A stretch of DNA of 64,000 nt from Nocardia asteroides. GTDB lineage: Bacteria; Actinomycetota; Actinomycetes; Mycobacteriales; Mycobacteriaceae. Position numbers and translations under genes: made by a program. Within the stretch, counting starts at the first letter, position 1. Each line of letters starts with the position of its first letter. The notes beneath the pieces are model-generated. The model was not told the DNA's origin and ran no database searches. It saw only the letters and a program-made list of their open reading frames with translations. This document shows, piece by piece, positions 8,720-17,869 of the stretch. Location of the stretch: positions 2,170,001 to 2,234,000 of the forward strand of contig CP082844.1 in the NCBI GenBank assembly GCA_019930625.1. The letters run 5' to 3'.

Positions 8720-9466
8720 ATGAGTGTCAGCGATGACGTGCTGGTCGTACATGTAGTGCAGGCATATCGCTTCGCTTTGAATCCGACCCCCAGTCAGGTG
8801 GCAATGTTGCTCTCCCACTGCGGGGCGCAGCGATTCGCGTTCAACTGGGCGCTTGACCTGGTTAGCGCGAACCTTCGGCAGCGAGCGGCGGAGCGTTCCT
8901 ACGGCATCGCAGAAAGCGAGCTGACGCCAGCGGTGGGATGGTTGCGATCCACCAATCGCCGGATCGCGAGGTTGCACGCGAGGGTAGTGCGGGCACGAGT
9001 TGATGGACTGCACAAACTGACGACCGCGCTCACCGCCCGCTACGGGACGATCGTCGTAGAGAATCTGAATATCGCCGGAATGGTGCGTAACCGCCGTTTG
9101 GCCGGCTCTATCGCCGACGCGGGGTGGGGTGAATTAAGGCGGCAGCTGGACTACAAGGTTCGATGGAACGTAGGAACACTCGTCGTCGCCGACCGCTGGT
9201 ACCCATCATCGAAAACCTGCTCCAACCCTCGCTGTGGTGCGGTGAAAGCCAAGCTGCGTCTCAGCGAGCGCGAGTTTCGATGTGAGCACTGCGGTCTGGT
9301 GATCGATCGCGATCGCAACGCTGCGCGAAACCTGGCCGGTTTGGCGACGCGACGTCCTCCCCGAGTTGCGGGGCGACGGAAAACGAGCCTGCTGGAAATC
9401 CGCGCAAGCCCGGTCGCACGGTCGGCGGAGGATATTGCCACGGGAACGCCTCACCTGGTGAGGTGA
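8720..9466 (+). pseudogene. TnpB (IS200/IS605-IS607 OrfB) with internal deletion
   Basis: A 248-residue remnant of an RNA-guided TnpB nuclease; intact proteins run about 380-420. The N-terminal domain is present (VVQAYRFALNPTPSQ, FNWALDL). After ELTPAVGW the frame jumps to RRIARLHARVVRARVDGLHKL, removing the middle including RuvC-I with its first catalytic Asp. RuvC-II (VVENLNIAGM), the zinc ribbon (CSNPRCG and CEHCG) and RuvC-III (DRDRNAARNLAG) remain. The frame is still open across the junction, so the deletion may be recent. It should be catalytically dead. No tnpA partner is nearby. The start is uncertain. Confidence 0.85.
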
Positions 9467-9627
9467 ACGTCGTGTGAGTAATCACGCGACTGCCGTCTGC
9501 ATGTCCGATGACATCCGACGGCAACGGTTCGAATCCCTTCGGGCCAGGCCGTCACGTTTCCAGCTTGTCCGGGAACGCTGGTCAGACGCCGTCCTCGCCG
9601 AGCAGTTCTCGGAGCTAGCCTGAGTCC
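9467..9627 (+). other. Right end of the TnpB element with tRNA-like 3' fragment
   Basis: The segment after the TnpB remnant should hold the element's right end and the locus of its former guide (omega) RNA. At about 9523-9549 it reads like the T arm and acceptor of a tRNA (TTCGAAT loop, then CGGGCCA) without the 5' half. No gene is seen. Confidence 0.3.
9616..9621 (+). promoter_or_regulatory. -10 box of leaderless promoter
   Basis: TAGCCT, six bases, then GTG at 9628. Confidence 0.6.
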
Positions 9628-10110
9628 GTGGGCTGCGAATTCGACTCGGAGTCGGTGGAAGCCGGGCAGGCCGTGGAGTTGGTCTGTCCCGATCCGGGAA
9701 ACAGAGTCAGGCTCTGGAACCGTGTCGCGCCCTATGGGGACGATGTCGTGGCGTTGTGTGCCGAATTCTCCGGCGATCAGATGCGTGCCGCGGTTCATGG
9801 GCTCACTGTCGATTTCTATGGGGGCGGCTCACTACCGCTGTACCTGGACGGGCTGGCGTCGGAGTTCGCTGGCTGGCAGGGGGTTCAGAGCTGGGAAAGC
9901 CTGGATCACGATCTGCGAGTCGATGCGCAGCACGATCCGCGTGGCTACGTCGAGATGACCTGGACGTTGAGCCCACGCAGCTGCTCGCGCCCGGACAGCT
10001 GGACCGCAACCGTGGTCACGGCGCTGGAAGCAGGCGAGGAGATGCGCCGACTCGCCGACTCGGTCCATCGGTTCCTTCGACCCTCGTCAACCCAACCGAT
10101 GGGTCGATGA
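9628..10110 (+). CDS. DUF6228-like hypothetical protein
   Basis: A 160-residue soluble protein resembling the DUF6228 family of actinobacteria, recognised by DFYGGGSLPLYLDGLASEF, GWQGVQSWESL and the C-terminal ALEAGEEMRRLADSVHRFL. The function is unknown in the family. The GTG start is placed by the TAGCCT box six bases upstream. It is isolated, with a convergent gene downstream. Confidence 0.7.
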   Translation: MGCEFDSESVEAGQAVELVCPDPGNRVRLWNRVAPYGDDVVALCAEFSGDQMRAAVHGLTVDFYGGGSLPLYLDGLASEFAGWQGVQSWESLDHDLRVDAQHDPRGYVEMTWTLSPRSCSRPDSWTATVVTALEAGEEMRRLADSVHRFLRPSSTQPMGR

Positions 10111-10157
10111 GCCACTCGGTGCATCGGAACAACCCTTCGTAGCCGGCGGTGCGGGAT

Positions 10158-10883
10158 CTACTTCCAGGCGGGCAGGCTCGGCAGGTCGCCGGTCAGATCC
10201 GAACCGGTGCTGCGGCCGATCAACCACGCGGCGAGGGACGAGGACGGGCCTGAGATGGTGTGGGTGGCGGGGGAGCTTCCGATGGTGGCGGTGTAGTCGG
10301 AGTCCATGGCGCGCAGGGTGAACGGCTCGAGGGGGGTGTCTGCGGTGAGGCGGGTGAGGTCGGCGGTGACTTGGGAGAGGATGCGGGTGACGAAGGAGGC
10401 CGGCCAGTCGGAGGGGTGGTAGTTCGCGTTCAGGTCGACGTGGTGGATTTCGACCTCTTGCAGACGCATCCACAGGATTTCGGTCGCCGGGATCGGCCGG
10501 CCCTGGCGGGTGCGGACTTGCGCTCGCCAAGCGTCGTCGGTGAGCGAGCGTGCGAGGGCGAGGAAGCGGGTGGCGGCAGCCTCGTTGTCGGCCAGATGCT
10601 CGGTGAGCGGACGGGCCGCGCCCGCCTCGATGTCGTGGTCGCGCAGGAAAGCGCTGGCGTATTGCGGGATCTCGACGTCAGTGTGCGCCCACAGCAGCAG
10701 GTTCACCAAGCTGTCGGCGTTGCGGGCGAGATGAGCAAGGACGTGGCCGCGGGTCCAGCCGGGCAGTGCGGAGGGGCCGGTGACGGCGTGCTCATCGAGG
10801 CCGCGGATGGTGTCGAGCAGGCGGGCGGTCGCCTCGGCGACGGTGTCGAGTTGCACGGGGGTCTGTGAGGCGGCGGTGGTCAC
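10158..10883 (-). CDS. Mycothiol-dependent maleylpyruvate isomerase family protein (DinB fold)
   Basis: A 241-residue protein of the MDMPI/DinB superfamily, whose members use mycothiol as thiol cofactor with a divalent metal held by three histidines or equivalents. The metal-site segments are GHVLAHLARNAD near residue 50 and LQEVEIHHVDLN near 145, followed by the C-terminal domain (GSSPATHTISGPSSSLAAWL). The substrate is not predictable; isomerases and S-transferases are both known. The GTG start lies seven bases past a TAGGGT box. Mycothiol is actinobacterial, in line with the host. Confidence 0.8.
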   Translation of the reverse strand: MTTAASQTPVQLDTVAEATARLLDTIRGLDEHAVTGPSALPGWTRGHVLAHLARNADSLVNLLLWAHTDVEIPQYASAFLRDHDIEAGAARPLTEHLADNEAAATRFLALARSLTDDAWRAQVRTRQGRPIPATEILWMRLQEVEIHHVDLNANYHPSDWPASFVTRILSQVTADLTRLTADTPLEPFTLRAMDSDYTATIGSSPATHTISGPSSSLAAWLIGRSTGSDLTGDLPSLPAWK

Positions 10884-10890
10884 GGTTTCG

Positions 10891-10896
10891 ACCCTA
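10891..10896 (-). promoter_or_regulatory. -10 box of leaderless promoter
   Basis: TAGGGT on the minus strand, seven bases before GTG at 10883. Confidence 0.55.
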
Positions 10897-10954
10897 GCGA
10901 GGGAGAACCCGGTCCGCCGCTGACGACAGGCCGGGTTCGCCGAGGAGGGGCGGA

Positions 10955-11347
10955 CTACCCGCCGACGATCGCGTCGGCTTCGATCTCGACCAGCAGGGCC
11001 GGGGTGATCAAAGCCTTGATCTCGTACATGGCCGTCGCGGGACGGATCTCGCCGAACACCTCGGCGTGCGCCTTGGCGACCTCGGGCCAGCGTGCGATAT
11101 CGGTGACGAAGATGCGGGTGCGCACCACGTCGGCCAGGCTCGCACCCGCCTCCTCCAAGGCGGAGCCGATGCGCCGCAGCGTTTCCCTGGTCTGCTCGCC
11201 GATGTCGTCGCCGCCGACCGCCGTGCCGCCGGGGGCCGAAGCGGTGGTCCCGCTGACCGCGATGACATTGCCGAGCCGGACCGCCCGCGAGTAGCCGACG
11301 ATGTCTTCGAACTCCGAACCCGAGGAGATGTTCACGCGATCGCTCAT
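10955..11347 (-). CDS. RidA / YjgF-YER057c-UK114 family protein
   Basis: A 130-residue RidA-like protein. Members act as trimers and hydrolyse reactive enamine/imine intermediates, although many subfamilies lack known activity. Family features: VIAVSGTTASAPGG, TRETLRRIGSALEEAGASLADVVRTRIFVTDI, and the C-terminal substrate-pocket region IRPATAMYEIKALITPALLVEIEADAI. The usual catalytic Arg of RidA (R-P-A...R) is not clearly kept, since Met-Tyr replaces the common R-T/S. The ATG at 11347 is used; a longer frame upstream lacks family similarity. A GATGCT box lies seven bases before the ATG. Confidence 0.85.
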   Translation of the reverse strand: MSDRVNISSGSEFEDIVGYSRAVRLGNVIAVSGTTASAPGGTAVGGDDIGEQTRETLRRIGSALEEAGASLADVVRTRIFVTDIARWPEVAKAHAEVFGEIRPATAMYEIKALITPALLVEIEADAIVGG

Positions 11348-11481
11348 GGGCGAAAGCATCGCACGCCGCCTCGCGTTCCCGTATCCACCGAGGTCACCGG
11401 CCCGCTCCGAAGACCGCAACGCTCCGCTCGCCGCGAGGGTGGCCGACATGTTGCCACACGATGTGCGGCAATGGGTAGGTA

Positions 11482-12180
11482 TCAGCCCGGTTCGGTCCGC
11501 TCCCGTTCTTCCACGACGACCGCCGCGGCCAGCGCGATCAACCACAGCGACATCGCGCCCACCTGAATGCGCTGCGCGATCCCGAGGGCGTGGTTGCCGG
11601 GCAGGTTGTCGGCCACCAGCATCCACACCGTCGCCAGCGACCCGATCACCAACACCACCAGGCCGAATTCGCGGAGCACCCGAAATCGCCGGTAGCGGAA
11701 CGCGGCCAGGTCGAAGGTGAACGCCGCGACCGCGATCGAGGTGACGGCCAGTGTGCTCGTCAGTGCGTGCGGCTGGTGCAGTTGCGGGAACAGTTCACTC
11801 GGGCCGCCGCACCCGCTCTCGCCGGGAGTGCAGTCGCGCAGCGGCAGCAGGGCGTCGGCGATGGTCGCCGCGCCGAAGCAGAACAGCGCGATCCAGCCGA
11901 CGGTGGTCAACCCGCGTCGGGGAAACGACAGGAGCCCCGCGATGGCCGCGGGCATGAGCGATGCGCCCACGATCAGGTCCGCGGTCGCGAACACCTCCCG
12001 GTACGGCTTGCCCTCCGCGTCGAGTTCGCTGAGGAAGGAGTCGAGGGGGTCGAGGTCGATTTTCAGCGCGAATTGGAGGACCCAGGACGAATAGCAGAGC
12101 CCAGCGAGTGCGATCGCGGCCGCGACCAGCACCGATGCCGGTCGGATACGCCGAACGGAGGTCTGCGAGCCACCCGCCAC
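11482..12180 (-). CDS. DUF998-family integral membrane protein
   Basis: A 232-residue membrane protein with about six hydrophobic helices; the order of helices and the LDPLDSFLSELDAEGKPYREVF loop after the first helix are typical of DUF998. The function is unknown. The Cys pair in RDCTPGESGCGGPSELFPQLHQPHAL lies in a predicted extracytoplasmic loop and could form a disulphide. The GTG at 12180 is chosen because CACAAT lies six bases upstream and because the sequence before it is not membrane-protein-like. Confidence 0.75.
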   Translation of the reverse strand: MAGGSQTSVRRIRPASVLVAAAIALAGLCYSSWVLQFALKIDLDPLDSFLSELDAEGKPYREVFATADLIVGASLMPAAIAGLLSFPRRGLTTVGWIALFCFGAATIADALLPLRDCTPGESGCGGPSELFPQLHQPHALTSTLAVTSIAVAAFTFDLAAFRYRRFRVLREFGLVVLVIGSLATVWMLVADNLPGNHALGIAQRIQVGAMSLWLIALAAAVVVEERERTEPG

Positions 12181-12312
12181 GTTTCCATTGTGCGGCGTGT
12201 TCGAGCGCGCCGGGCAGCGGCGGGCCGCACACGTCATTACCATCCGGCACACAGGGTCTTGTCAGCTTCGCCCGGCACGCTGGACGACAGCTGCAACTCG
12301 AGGAGGTTCCCC

Positions 12313-12426
12313 ATGCTCGGCTTCGCGACCGCCGCCGCCGGAATCGCGGTCATGACGGTGATGGTGGTGTCCGGCTACCTGGCCGCCCACGCTCCACGTT
12401 CACTCGTGCGGGTGCGACGCCGCTGA
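12313..12426 (+). CDS. Small single-span membrane protein (37 aa)
   Basis: A 37-codon gene with a near-perfect AGGAGG ribosome site six bases before its ATG. It encodes a hydrophobic helix (FATAAAGIAVMTVMVVSGYL) followed by a basic tail (VRVRR). Its 3' end overlaps the convergent Vsr gene by 27 bases. The function is unknown. The strong ribosome site and membrane-like sequence are the only support. Confidence 0.5.
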   Translation: MLGFATAAAGIAVMTVMVVSGYLAAHAPRSLVRVRRR

Positions 12427-12828
12427 CAGCGCGGCTTGGACGCGGTCGGCCGCGCTGACGGGATCCTCGTGCTCCCAGACGCGGATCACGTGCCATCCCG
12501 CCGCGATCAGCGCGGCGTCGGTGGCTCGATCCCTGGCCACGTTTCCGGCCAGTTTGGCCGCCCACCAGTCGGCGTTGTTCTTCGGATCGGTGGCGTGCTG
12601 CGGGCAGCGGTGCCAGAAGCAGCCGTCCACATAGACGGCGACTCGCCGGCGCGGGAACACCAGGTCGGCGCGTCGTCGCTGCCCGCGGATCGGTGCGCGG
12701 TCGACGTAGTAGCGCAGCCCGCGGCGGTGCAGTTCCCGGCGCAGCGCGAGTTCGGGATCGGTGCCGGTGCGCCGCTGGCGCGCCATCCTGGCGCTGGTGG
12801 CGGCGTCGGTAGCGGGCCGCTGGGTCAT
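12400..12828 (-). CDS. vsr: Vsr-type very-short-patch mismatch endonuclease
   Basis: A 142-residue PD-(D/E)XK endonuclease that nicks 5' of the T in T:G mismatches formed by deamination of 5-methylcytosine. Motifs: MARQRRTGTDPELALRREL at the N-terminus, RADLVFPRRRVAVYVDGCFWH (metal-binding Asp and His), CPQHATDPKNNADWW, and GWHVIRVWEHE. Its ATG overlaps the TGA of the methyltransferase gene (ATGA), so the two are translationally coupled, as is usual for Vsr/Dcm pairs. Confidence 0.92.
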   Translation of the reverse strand: MTQRPATDAATSARMARQRRTGTDPELALRRELHRRGLRYYVDRAPIRGQRRRADLVFPRRRVAVYVDGCFWHRCPQHATDPKNNADWWAAKLAGNVARDRATDAALIAAGWHVIRVWEHEDPVSAADRVQAALSAASHPHE

Positions 12829-13973
12829 GCCGCCCAACCGCCCATCCGGTCCAGATGGCTCTCCACGTCGGCGAGGAATCCGGGCGGAAAACGCAGACTG
12901 CCCATGGTGGTCCGGCGCAGGAATCCGGCTGTCGCACGGGCGGAGAGCAACTGCGCGTCGGTGAGGAAGTGGGTCAGGTCCTCGTAGGGCTCGTGCACCG
13001 GCCAGGTGGAGACGGGCACGCGATAAGCCGCACCGTTGTGACCCCACGCGGCGACCGGCCACGGCGTTCCCGGAGCCAGCGGCTGATCGCCGGGGATCGG
13101 ATCGAGCGGAGCGGCCAGCCGCGCCCCCACCCAGGACGCCATCCGAACGCTCACCGCGTTGCCGACCAGCTTCCAGCGGTGGCCCTTCCGCACACCCGGC
13201 ACGTCGGTCGCGGGCGCCGTCCAGCCCGCGTCGAAGCCCTGGAGGCGTTCGGCGTCGGCGATGCCGGGCGTGACGATCTCCCCGGACGGCAGCCGCACCG
13301 CGGGCGGGCTGGCGATGCCGAGCGCGGAGCCGCCCTTCAGCGTCGGCACCGCGTTCACCGCCCAGCCGAGGCCGCGCACCCCCTCGGTCCAGTAGAAGCC
13401 GCACGGGTCGAACGCGGGATCGCCGACGGTCCGTGGACCGGCGTCTTCACCGAACAGCACGCCGCGCGGGTCCTCGGTGCGGGAGGCCAGCATGAGCACT
13501 CGCTGTCTGCGCTGGGGCAGGCCGAACGCGCGGGCGTCCACCACCCGGTAGGCCCAGGTGTAGCCGAGTTCGTCGAGCGCGCCGGTGATGTGCCGCATGG
13601 CCGCTCCGCGGCCCAGCTGCAGCATGAACGGCACGTTCTCGATCAGCAGCCAGCGTGGGCCGCGCTTGCGGCGCACCAGCCGGAATACTTCGTCGACCAG
13701 ACCCGAGCGCGTGCCGGTGATTCCGGCGGTTCGTCCCGCCTGGGAGAGGTCCTGGCAAGGAAATCCCGCCGCGACCAGTTCCGTCCTCGCCGGGATGGCG
13801 CGCAGCCGGGTGATGTCGGAATGCAGCGGCACGTCCGGGAATCGGGCGGCGAGCACGCCTTGGGCGCCGGGCTCGATCTCGCACAGCAGCTCGGTGTGCC
13901 AGCCGTGCCTGCCGAGGCCGAGCTCGAGTCCGCCGATCCCGGCGAACAGCCCGACCATCCGCACGCCCGTCAA
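12825..13973 (-). CDS. DNA (cytosine-5) methyltransferase
   Basis: A 382-residue C5-cytosine methyltransferase. Ordered motifs: I VGLFAGIGGLELGL, IV GFPCQDLSQAG with the catalytic Cys near residue 72, VI LLIENVPFML, VIII AFGLPQRRQRVLML, then a target-recognition region and X GNAVSVRMASW near the C-terminus. The TTG at 13973 is preferred (AAAGGGA six bases upstream, and LTGVRMVGLFAG resembles the M.HhaI N-terminus); ATG at 13958 and GTG at 13964 are alternatives. It is coupled to vsr downstream. No restriction endonuclease gene is adjacent, so it is either an orphan methylase or a remnant restriction system. Confidence 0.92.
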   Translation of the reverse strand: MTGVRMVGLFAGIGGLELGLGRHGWHTELLCEIEPGAQGVLAARFPDVPLHSDITRLRAIPARTELVAAGFPCQDLSQAGRTAGITGTRSGLVDEVFRLVRRKRGPRWLLIENVPFMLQLGRGAAMRHITGALDELGYTWAYRVVDARAFGLPQRRQRVLMLASRTEDPRGVLFGEDAGPRTVGDPAFDPCGFYWTEGVRGLGWAVNAVPTLKGGSALGIASPPAVRLPSGEIVTPGIADAERLQGFDAGWTAPATDVPGVRKGHRWKLVGNAVSVRMASWVGARLAAPLDPIPGDQPLAPGTPWPVAAWGHNGAAYRVPVSTWPVHEPYEDLTHFLTDAQLLSARATAGFLRRTTMGSLRFPPGFLADVESHLDRMGGWAA

Positions 13974-14285
13974 CGACCTTCCCTTTCTCGCGTCCACACC
14001 GGACGCCCCCACGCGTCCCGTGCCCGGGGAGCAGGTTACTCGAGTCGGCCCGGGGCGATCCCCGAACATCGGGACCATCGTCCCCGGCACCTGGTACGGT
14101 CCGCGTGTCACGCGGTGCGATCGGTGCGTTTTTCCAATAATGCACAGGGGTGGTCGCACAGGACGTGATGACCGGTCGATCCGCCTGCGTTCCACCGCGG
14201 GCCGCCCACGATCCTGGTGGCGCGCTCGCGCATTGCTTTTGCTCGACGAAGTTCCAGAGCGACGCTAGGGAAAGTGAGCGAAAAC
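13974..14285. other. Divergent intergenic region, methyltransferase / ketosynthase
   Basis: About 310 bases without a supported gene. It must hold the promoters for both flanking genes; a TAACCT box at about 14033-14038 on the minus strand is a candidate for the methyltransferase. Confidence 0.4.
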
Positions 14286-15536
14286 ATGCCTTTGCCTTCC
14301 AGCAGGAACGGACAATTCCCCTCCGTTGTGGTCACCAGCCTGGCGGCGACCACGTCTCTGGCGGCCGACGTGGACTCCACATGGAAGGGCCTGCTCAACG
14401 GCGACAGCGGCATCGACACCCTGGATGACGATTTCATCGACCAATTCGAGCTGCCGGTGCGCATCGGCGGGCATCTGAAGGTGCCGCCCACCGCGTACCT
14501 GGACCCGGACGAGCGCCGCAAGCTCGCCTACGTGGAGCAGCTGGCCATCGTGCTCGGGCGCGAGGTCTGGCGCAACGCGGGCAGCCCCGAAGTGGACAAG
14601 CACCGTCTCGGGGTGTCCATCGGCACCGGGCTCGGCGGACCCGAGGCGCTCATCCACGCTCGGGACAAGCTGCACAACGGGGGCTACCGCAAGGTTTCGC
14701 CGTACACCGTCCAGGCCATGATGCCCAACGGCGCCGCGGCATGCGTCGCGCTGGAACTCGGTGCCCGCGCGGGGGTGTCGACGCCGGTGTCGGCCTGCTC
14801 GTCCGGCGCGGAGGCGATCGCCAACGCGTGGCGGATGATCGTCATGGGTGACGCCGACGTGGTGGTCACCGGCGGCGTCGAGGGTTCGATCCAGGCCATC
14901 GCGATCGCGGCGTTCACCATGATGCGCGCCATGAGCACCCGCAACGACGCGCCGAAGAGCGCTTCGCGTCCGTTCGACGCCGACCGCGACGGTTTCGTGT
15001 TCGGCGAGGCGGGCGCGCTGATGGTGCTGGAAACCGAGGAGCACGCCAAGGCGCGCGGCGCGACCATTCATGCCCGGCTGATGGGCGCGGGCGTCACCTC
15101 CGACGGCTTCCATCTGGTCGCGCCCGACCCCGAGGGCGTCGGCGCCGCGCGCGCGATGACGCGGGCGATGCGGACGGCCGGTCTGGCCAAGGGCGACATC
15201 ACGCACGTCAACGCGCACGCGACAGCCACGCCGATCGGCGATACGGCGGAGGCGCGCGCGATCCACCAGGCGGTGGGCGACCATGCGTCGGTCTACGCGC
15301 CGAAATCGGCCCTCGGTCATTCCATCGGCGCGGTCGGCGCGCTCGAATCGGTGATCACGGTGCTCAGCGTGCGGGACGAGATCGTGCCGCCCACGCTGAA
15401 TCTGGACAATCAGGATCCGCAGATCGAGCTGGACGTGGTGCACGGCGCGGCCCGGCCCGGCCGTATCGATTACGCCCTGAACAACTCCTTCGGATTCGGC
15501 GGGCACAATGTAGCGCTCGCCTTCGGCCGGTACTGA
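14286..15536 (+). CDS. KasA/KasB-type beta-ketoacyl-ACP synthase
   Basis: A 416-residue ketosynthase with the same length as mycobacterial KasA, the FAS-II condensing enzyme that elongates meromycolate chains on AcpM. The catalytic triad is visible: Cys171 in [11 protein letters not shown], His in [13 protein letters not shown] and His in [14 protein letters not shown], with the C-terminal [18 protein letters not shown] typical of KasA/B. The ATG at 14286 gives an N-terminus ([16 protein letters not shown]) that aligns with KasA. The expected neighbours acpM and accD6 are absent; a FadD32-like ligase follows instead, so this may be an accessory copy for a special acyl chain. Confidence 0.9.
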   Translation: MPLPSSRNGQFPSVVVTSLAATTSLAADVDSTWKGLLNGDSGIDTLDDDFIDQFELPVRIGGHLKVPPTAYLDPDERRKLAYVEQLAIVLGREVWRNAGSPEVDKHRLGVSIGTGLGGPEALIHARDKLHNGGYRKVSPYTVQAMMPNGAAACVALELGARAGVSTPVSACSSGAEAIANAWRMIVMGDADVVVTGGVEGSIQAIAIAAFTMMRAMSTRNDAPKSASRPFDADRDGFVFGEAGALMVLETEEHAKARGATIHARLMGAGVTSDGFHLVAPDPEGVGAARAMTRAMRTAGLAKGDITHVNAHATATPIGDTAEARAIHQAVGDHASVYAPKSALGHSIGAVGALESVITVLSVRDEIVPPTLNLDNQDPQIELDVVHGAARPGRIDYALNNSFGFGGHNVALAFGRY

Positions 15537-15644
15537 CCGCCAGGTGGCCGGGACACCTGCTAGCCTTCCCGACGCTTCGTTATCGACCTGTGTTCGGTGT
15601 CATTGCACGGCCCGAGTGTCTGTGCGCTGGAAAAGGATAAGGCG

Positions 15645-17573
15645 ATGATCGACGAAACCTTCGACGACTTTCTGAACGATCAGGGCAAGATCGAAATCCG
15701 CGGGAACAGGACCCTGATCGACTTCGTCGACAAGCACAGCACCGAGAACGGCGATGGCCTCGCCTACCGCTTCATCGACTACTCCAGGGAACAGGACGGC
15801 GAATACCACGAACTCACCTGGCAGCAGTTCGGTGTGCGCCTGCGCGCGGTGGCGGCCCGGTTGCAGCAGGTCACGCAGCCGGGGGACCGGGTGGCGGTTC
15901 TCGCCCCGCAAGGACTCGACTATGTCGTCTCGCTCTTCGCCGCGGTGTACGCGGGCAATATCGCGGTTCCGTTGTTCGATCCGGAGGAACAGGGTCACAC
16001 CGATCGCTTGCACGCGGTGCTCGGTGACTGCAAACCCGCCGTGATCCTCACGACGGGTTCCGCGGCAGGCGGTGTGCGGAAGTTCTTCCGGCACCTGCCG
16101 CCGCCGGAGCGGCCGCGCATCATCGCGGTGGAGGCGATCCCGGACAGTGTCGGCGTCTCCTGGGTGCGCCCGAACATCGACATCGACAGCGTCGCCTACC
16201 TGCAGTACACGTCGGGATCCACCCGGACGCCCGCGGGTGTGGAGATCACCCACCGCGCGGTGGGCACGAATCTGCTGCAGATGATCGACGCCATCGGCGT
16301 CACGGAGAACTCGCGCGGAGTCACCTGGCTGCCGCTGTTCCACGACATGGGCCTGCTCGCGGTGATTCTGCCGACCGTCGGCGGTGGATTCATCACGATC
16401 ATGTCGCCGAGCGCGTTCGTACGCCGGCCCTACCGCTGGATCAAAGAGCTTGCCGCGGCCTCCGACGGCGCTGGAACCTTCGCCGCCGCACCGAATTTCG
16501 CGTTCGAGCACGCCGCAGCGCGCGGCAAGCCCAAGCCCGGCGAGGAATTGGACCTCTCCAATGTGATCGGGCTGATCAACGGCAGCGAGCCGGTTTCGGT
16601 GTCGTCGATGAAGAAATTCAACGACGCGTTCGCGCCGTACGGATTGCCGGAGACGGCGATCAAGCCGTGCTACGGCATGGCCGAGGCGACGGTGTTCGTC
16701 TCCGCCACCAAGGCCGAGGACAAGGCGAAGGTCGTGCATGTCGATCGAGCCGAGCTGAACGCGGGGCGGATGGTCGAGGTCGCGCCGGACGCCGACAACG
16801 CGATCGCGCAGGTGTCCTGCGGTTATGTAGCGCGGTCACAGTGGGCGGTGATCGTCGACCCGGAGCACGGCACCGAGCGACGCGACGGTGAGGTCGGCGA
16901 GATCTGGCTGCACGGCGAGAACATGGGCATCGGTTACTGGGGGCGTCCCGAGGAGACGAAGGCCACTTTCCGCGCGAAATTGGCCGAGCGGCTGCCGGAG
17001 GGCAGTCACGCGGAGGGCACGCCGCAGGACGCCAACTGGATGCGCACCGGCGATTTCGGCGCGTATCTCGACGGCGAGCTGTACATCACCGGCCGGGTCA
17101 AGGACTTGGTCATCGTGGACGGCCGCAACCACTATCCGCAGGATCTGGAGTTCTCGGCCCAGGAATGCAGCACGGCGCTGCGCCCCGGCTTCGTCGCGGC
17201 GTTCTCGGTGCCTGCCAACGAATTGCCCGCGCTGGTCTTCGAGCAGGGCAGCCACTCCGGTCTGACGTTCGACGCCGAGGACACCTCCGAGCAGTTGGTG
17301 ATCGTCGCGGAGCGCAACACCCGTGCGGGCAAGCTCGAGTCGGAGCCGGTCGCCGACACCGTGCGCGCCGCGATCGCGCGCCGTCACGGCGTCATGGTCC
17401 GGGACGTGCTGCTGGTGCCCGCGGGCTCGATCCCGCGCACCTCCAGCGGCAAGATCGCCCGCCGCGCCTGCCGGGCGGCCTATCTGGAAGGGACGCTGCG
17501 CGGCGGTCATCAGCAGCAAGCGTTCCCGGACGCGCCGCAGGAGTGGGAGTCCGAGAGCGTGGTCGTGAACTAG
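15645..17573 (+). CDS. FadD32-like long-chain fatty-acyl-AMP ligase
   Basis: A 642-residue adenylate-forming enzyme of the FAAL type, close to FadD32 (637 aa), which activates fatty acids as acyl-AMP and loads them on a polyketide synthase ACP. Motifs: [16 protein letters not shown] (A3), [31 protein letters not shown] (A5), [19 protein letters not shown] (A7/A8 hinge), [10 protein letters not shown] and [14 protein letters not shown] (A10 Lys). The ATG at 15645 has AAAGGATAAGG upstream. In mycobacteria FadD32 sits beside pks13 and accD4; neither is here. With the KasA-like gene 110 bases upstream it probably forms a small acyl-chain module. Confidence 0.9.
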   Translation: MIDETFDDFLNDQGKIEIRGNRTLIDFVDKHSTENGDGLAYRFIDYSREQDGEYHELTWQQFGVRLRAVAARLQQVTQPGDRVAVLAPQGLDYVVSLFAAVYAGNIAVPLFDPEEQGHTDRLHAVLGDCKPAVILTTGSAAGGVRKFFRHLPPPERPRIIAVEAIPDSVGVSWVRPNIDIDSVAYLQYTSGSTRTPAGVEITHRAVGTNLLQMIDAIGVTENSRGVTWLPLFHDMGLLAVILPTVGGGFITIMSPSAFVRRPYRWIKELAAASDGAGTFAAAPNFAFEHAAARGKPKPGEELDLSNVIGLINGSEPVSVSSMKKFNDAFAPYGLPETAIKPCYGMAEATVFVSATKAEDKAKVVHVDRAELNAGRMVEVAPDADNAIAQVSCGYVARSQWAVIVDPEHGTERRDGEVGEIWLHGENMGIGYWGRPEETKATFRAKLAERLPEGSHAEGTPQDANWMRTGDFGAYLDGELYITGRVKDLVIVDGRNHYPQDLEFSAQECSTALRPGFVAAFSVPANELPALVFEQGSHSGLTFDAEDTSEQLVIVAERNTRAGKLESEPVADTVRAAIARRHGVMVRDVLLVPAGSIPRTSSGKIARRACRAAYLEGTLRGGHQQQAFPDAPQEWESESVVVN

Positions 17574-17869
17574 AACCGGAACGGGGGGAACGACACCACC
17601 TCGCGGTAGCGGTCGGGGTCGGTGACCAGCGACGATCAGCACACGACCGGGTGTAGATCCGCGCGGCTTGACCTCGAGCTCGCTCGAGGTTGTTGGCTTG
17701 GTGAATGAGTGTCGAACCCGGCGCCTCGACGAGCGCGGATGTCCGGCGGCGGCCGGAAAATCGGTTGGTCGAGGCACGCCGCGGTGCGACCCTGGAATGT
17801 CGGACTCCGATGCCAACATCACCGGAGGTCCCGCTCTCTGCCGCCAGTCACATACCTCGAGGGGGAGTT

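Noticed and set aside
17705..17869. N-terminal extension of the first pair-A ABC subunit
   Set aside because: Third codon positions are low in GC just before TTG 17870, and the extension has no similarity to exporter N-termini.
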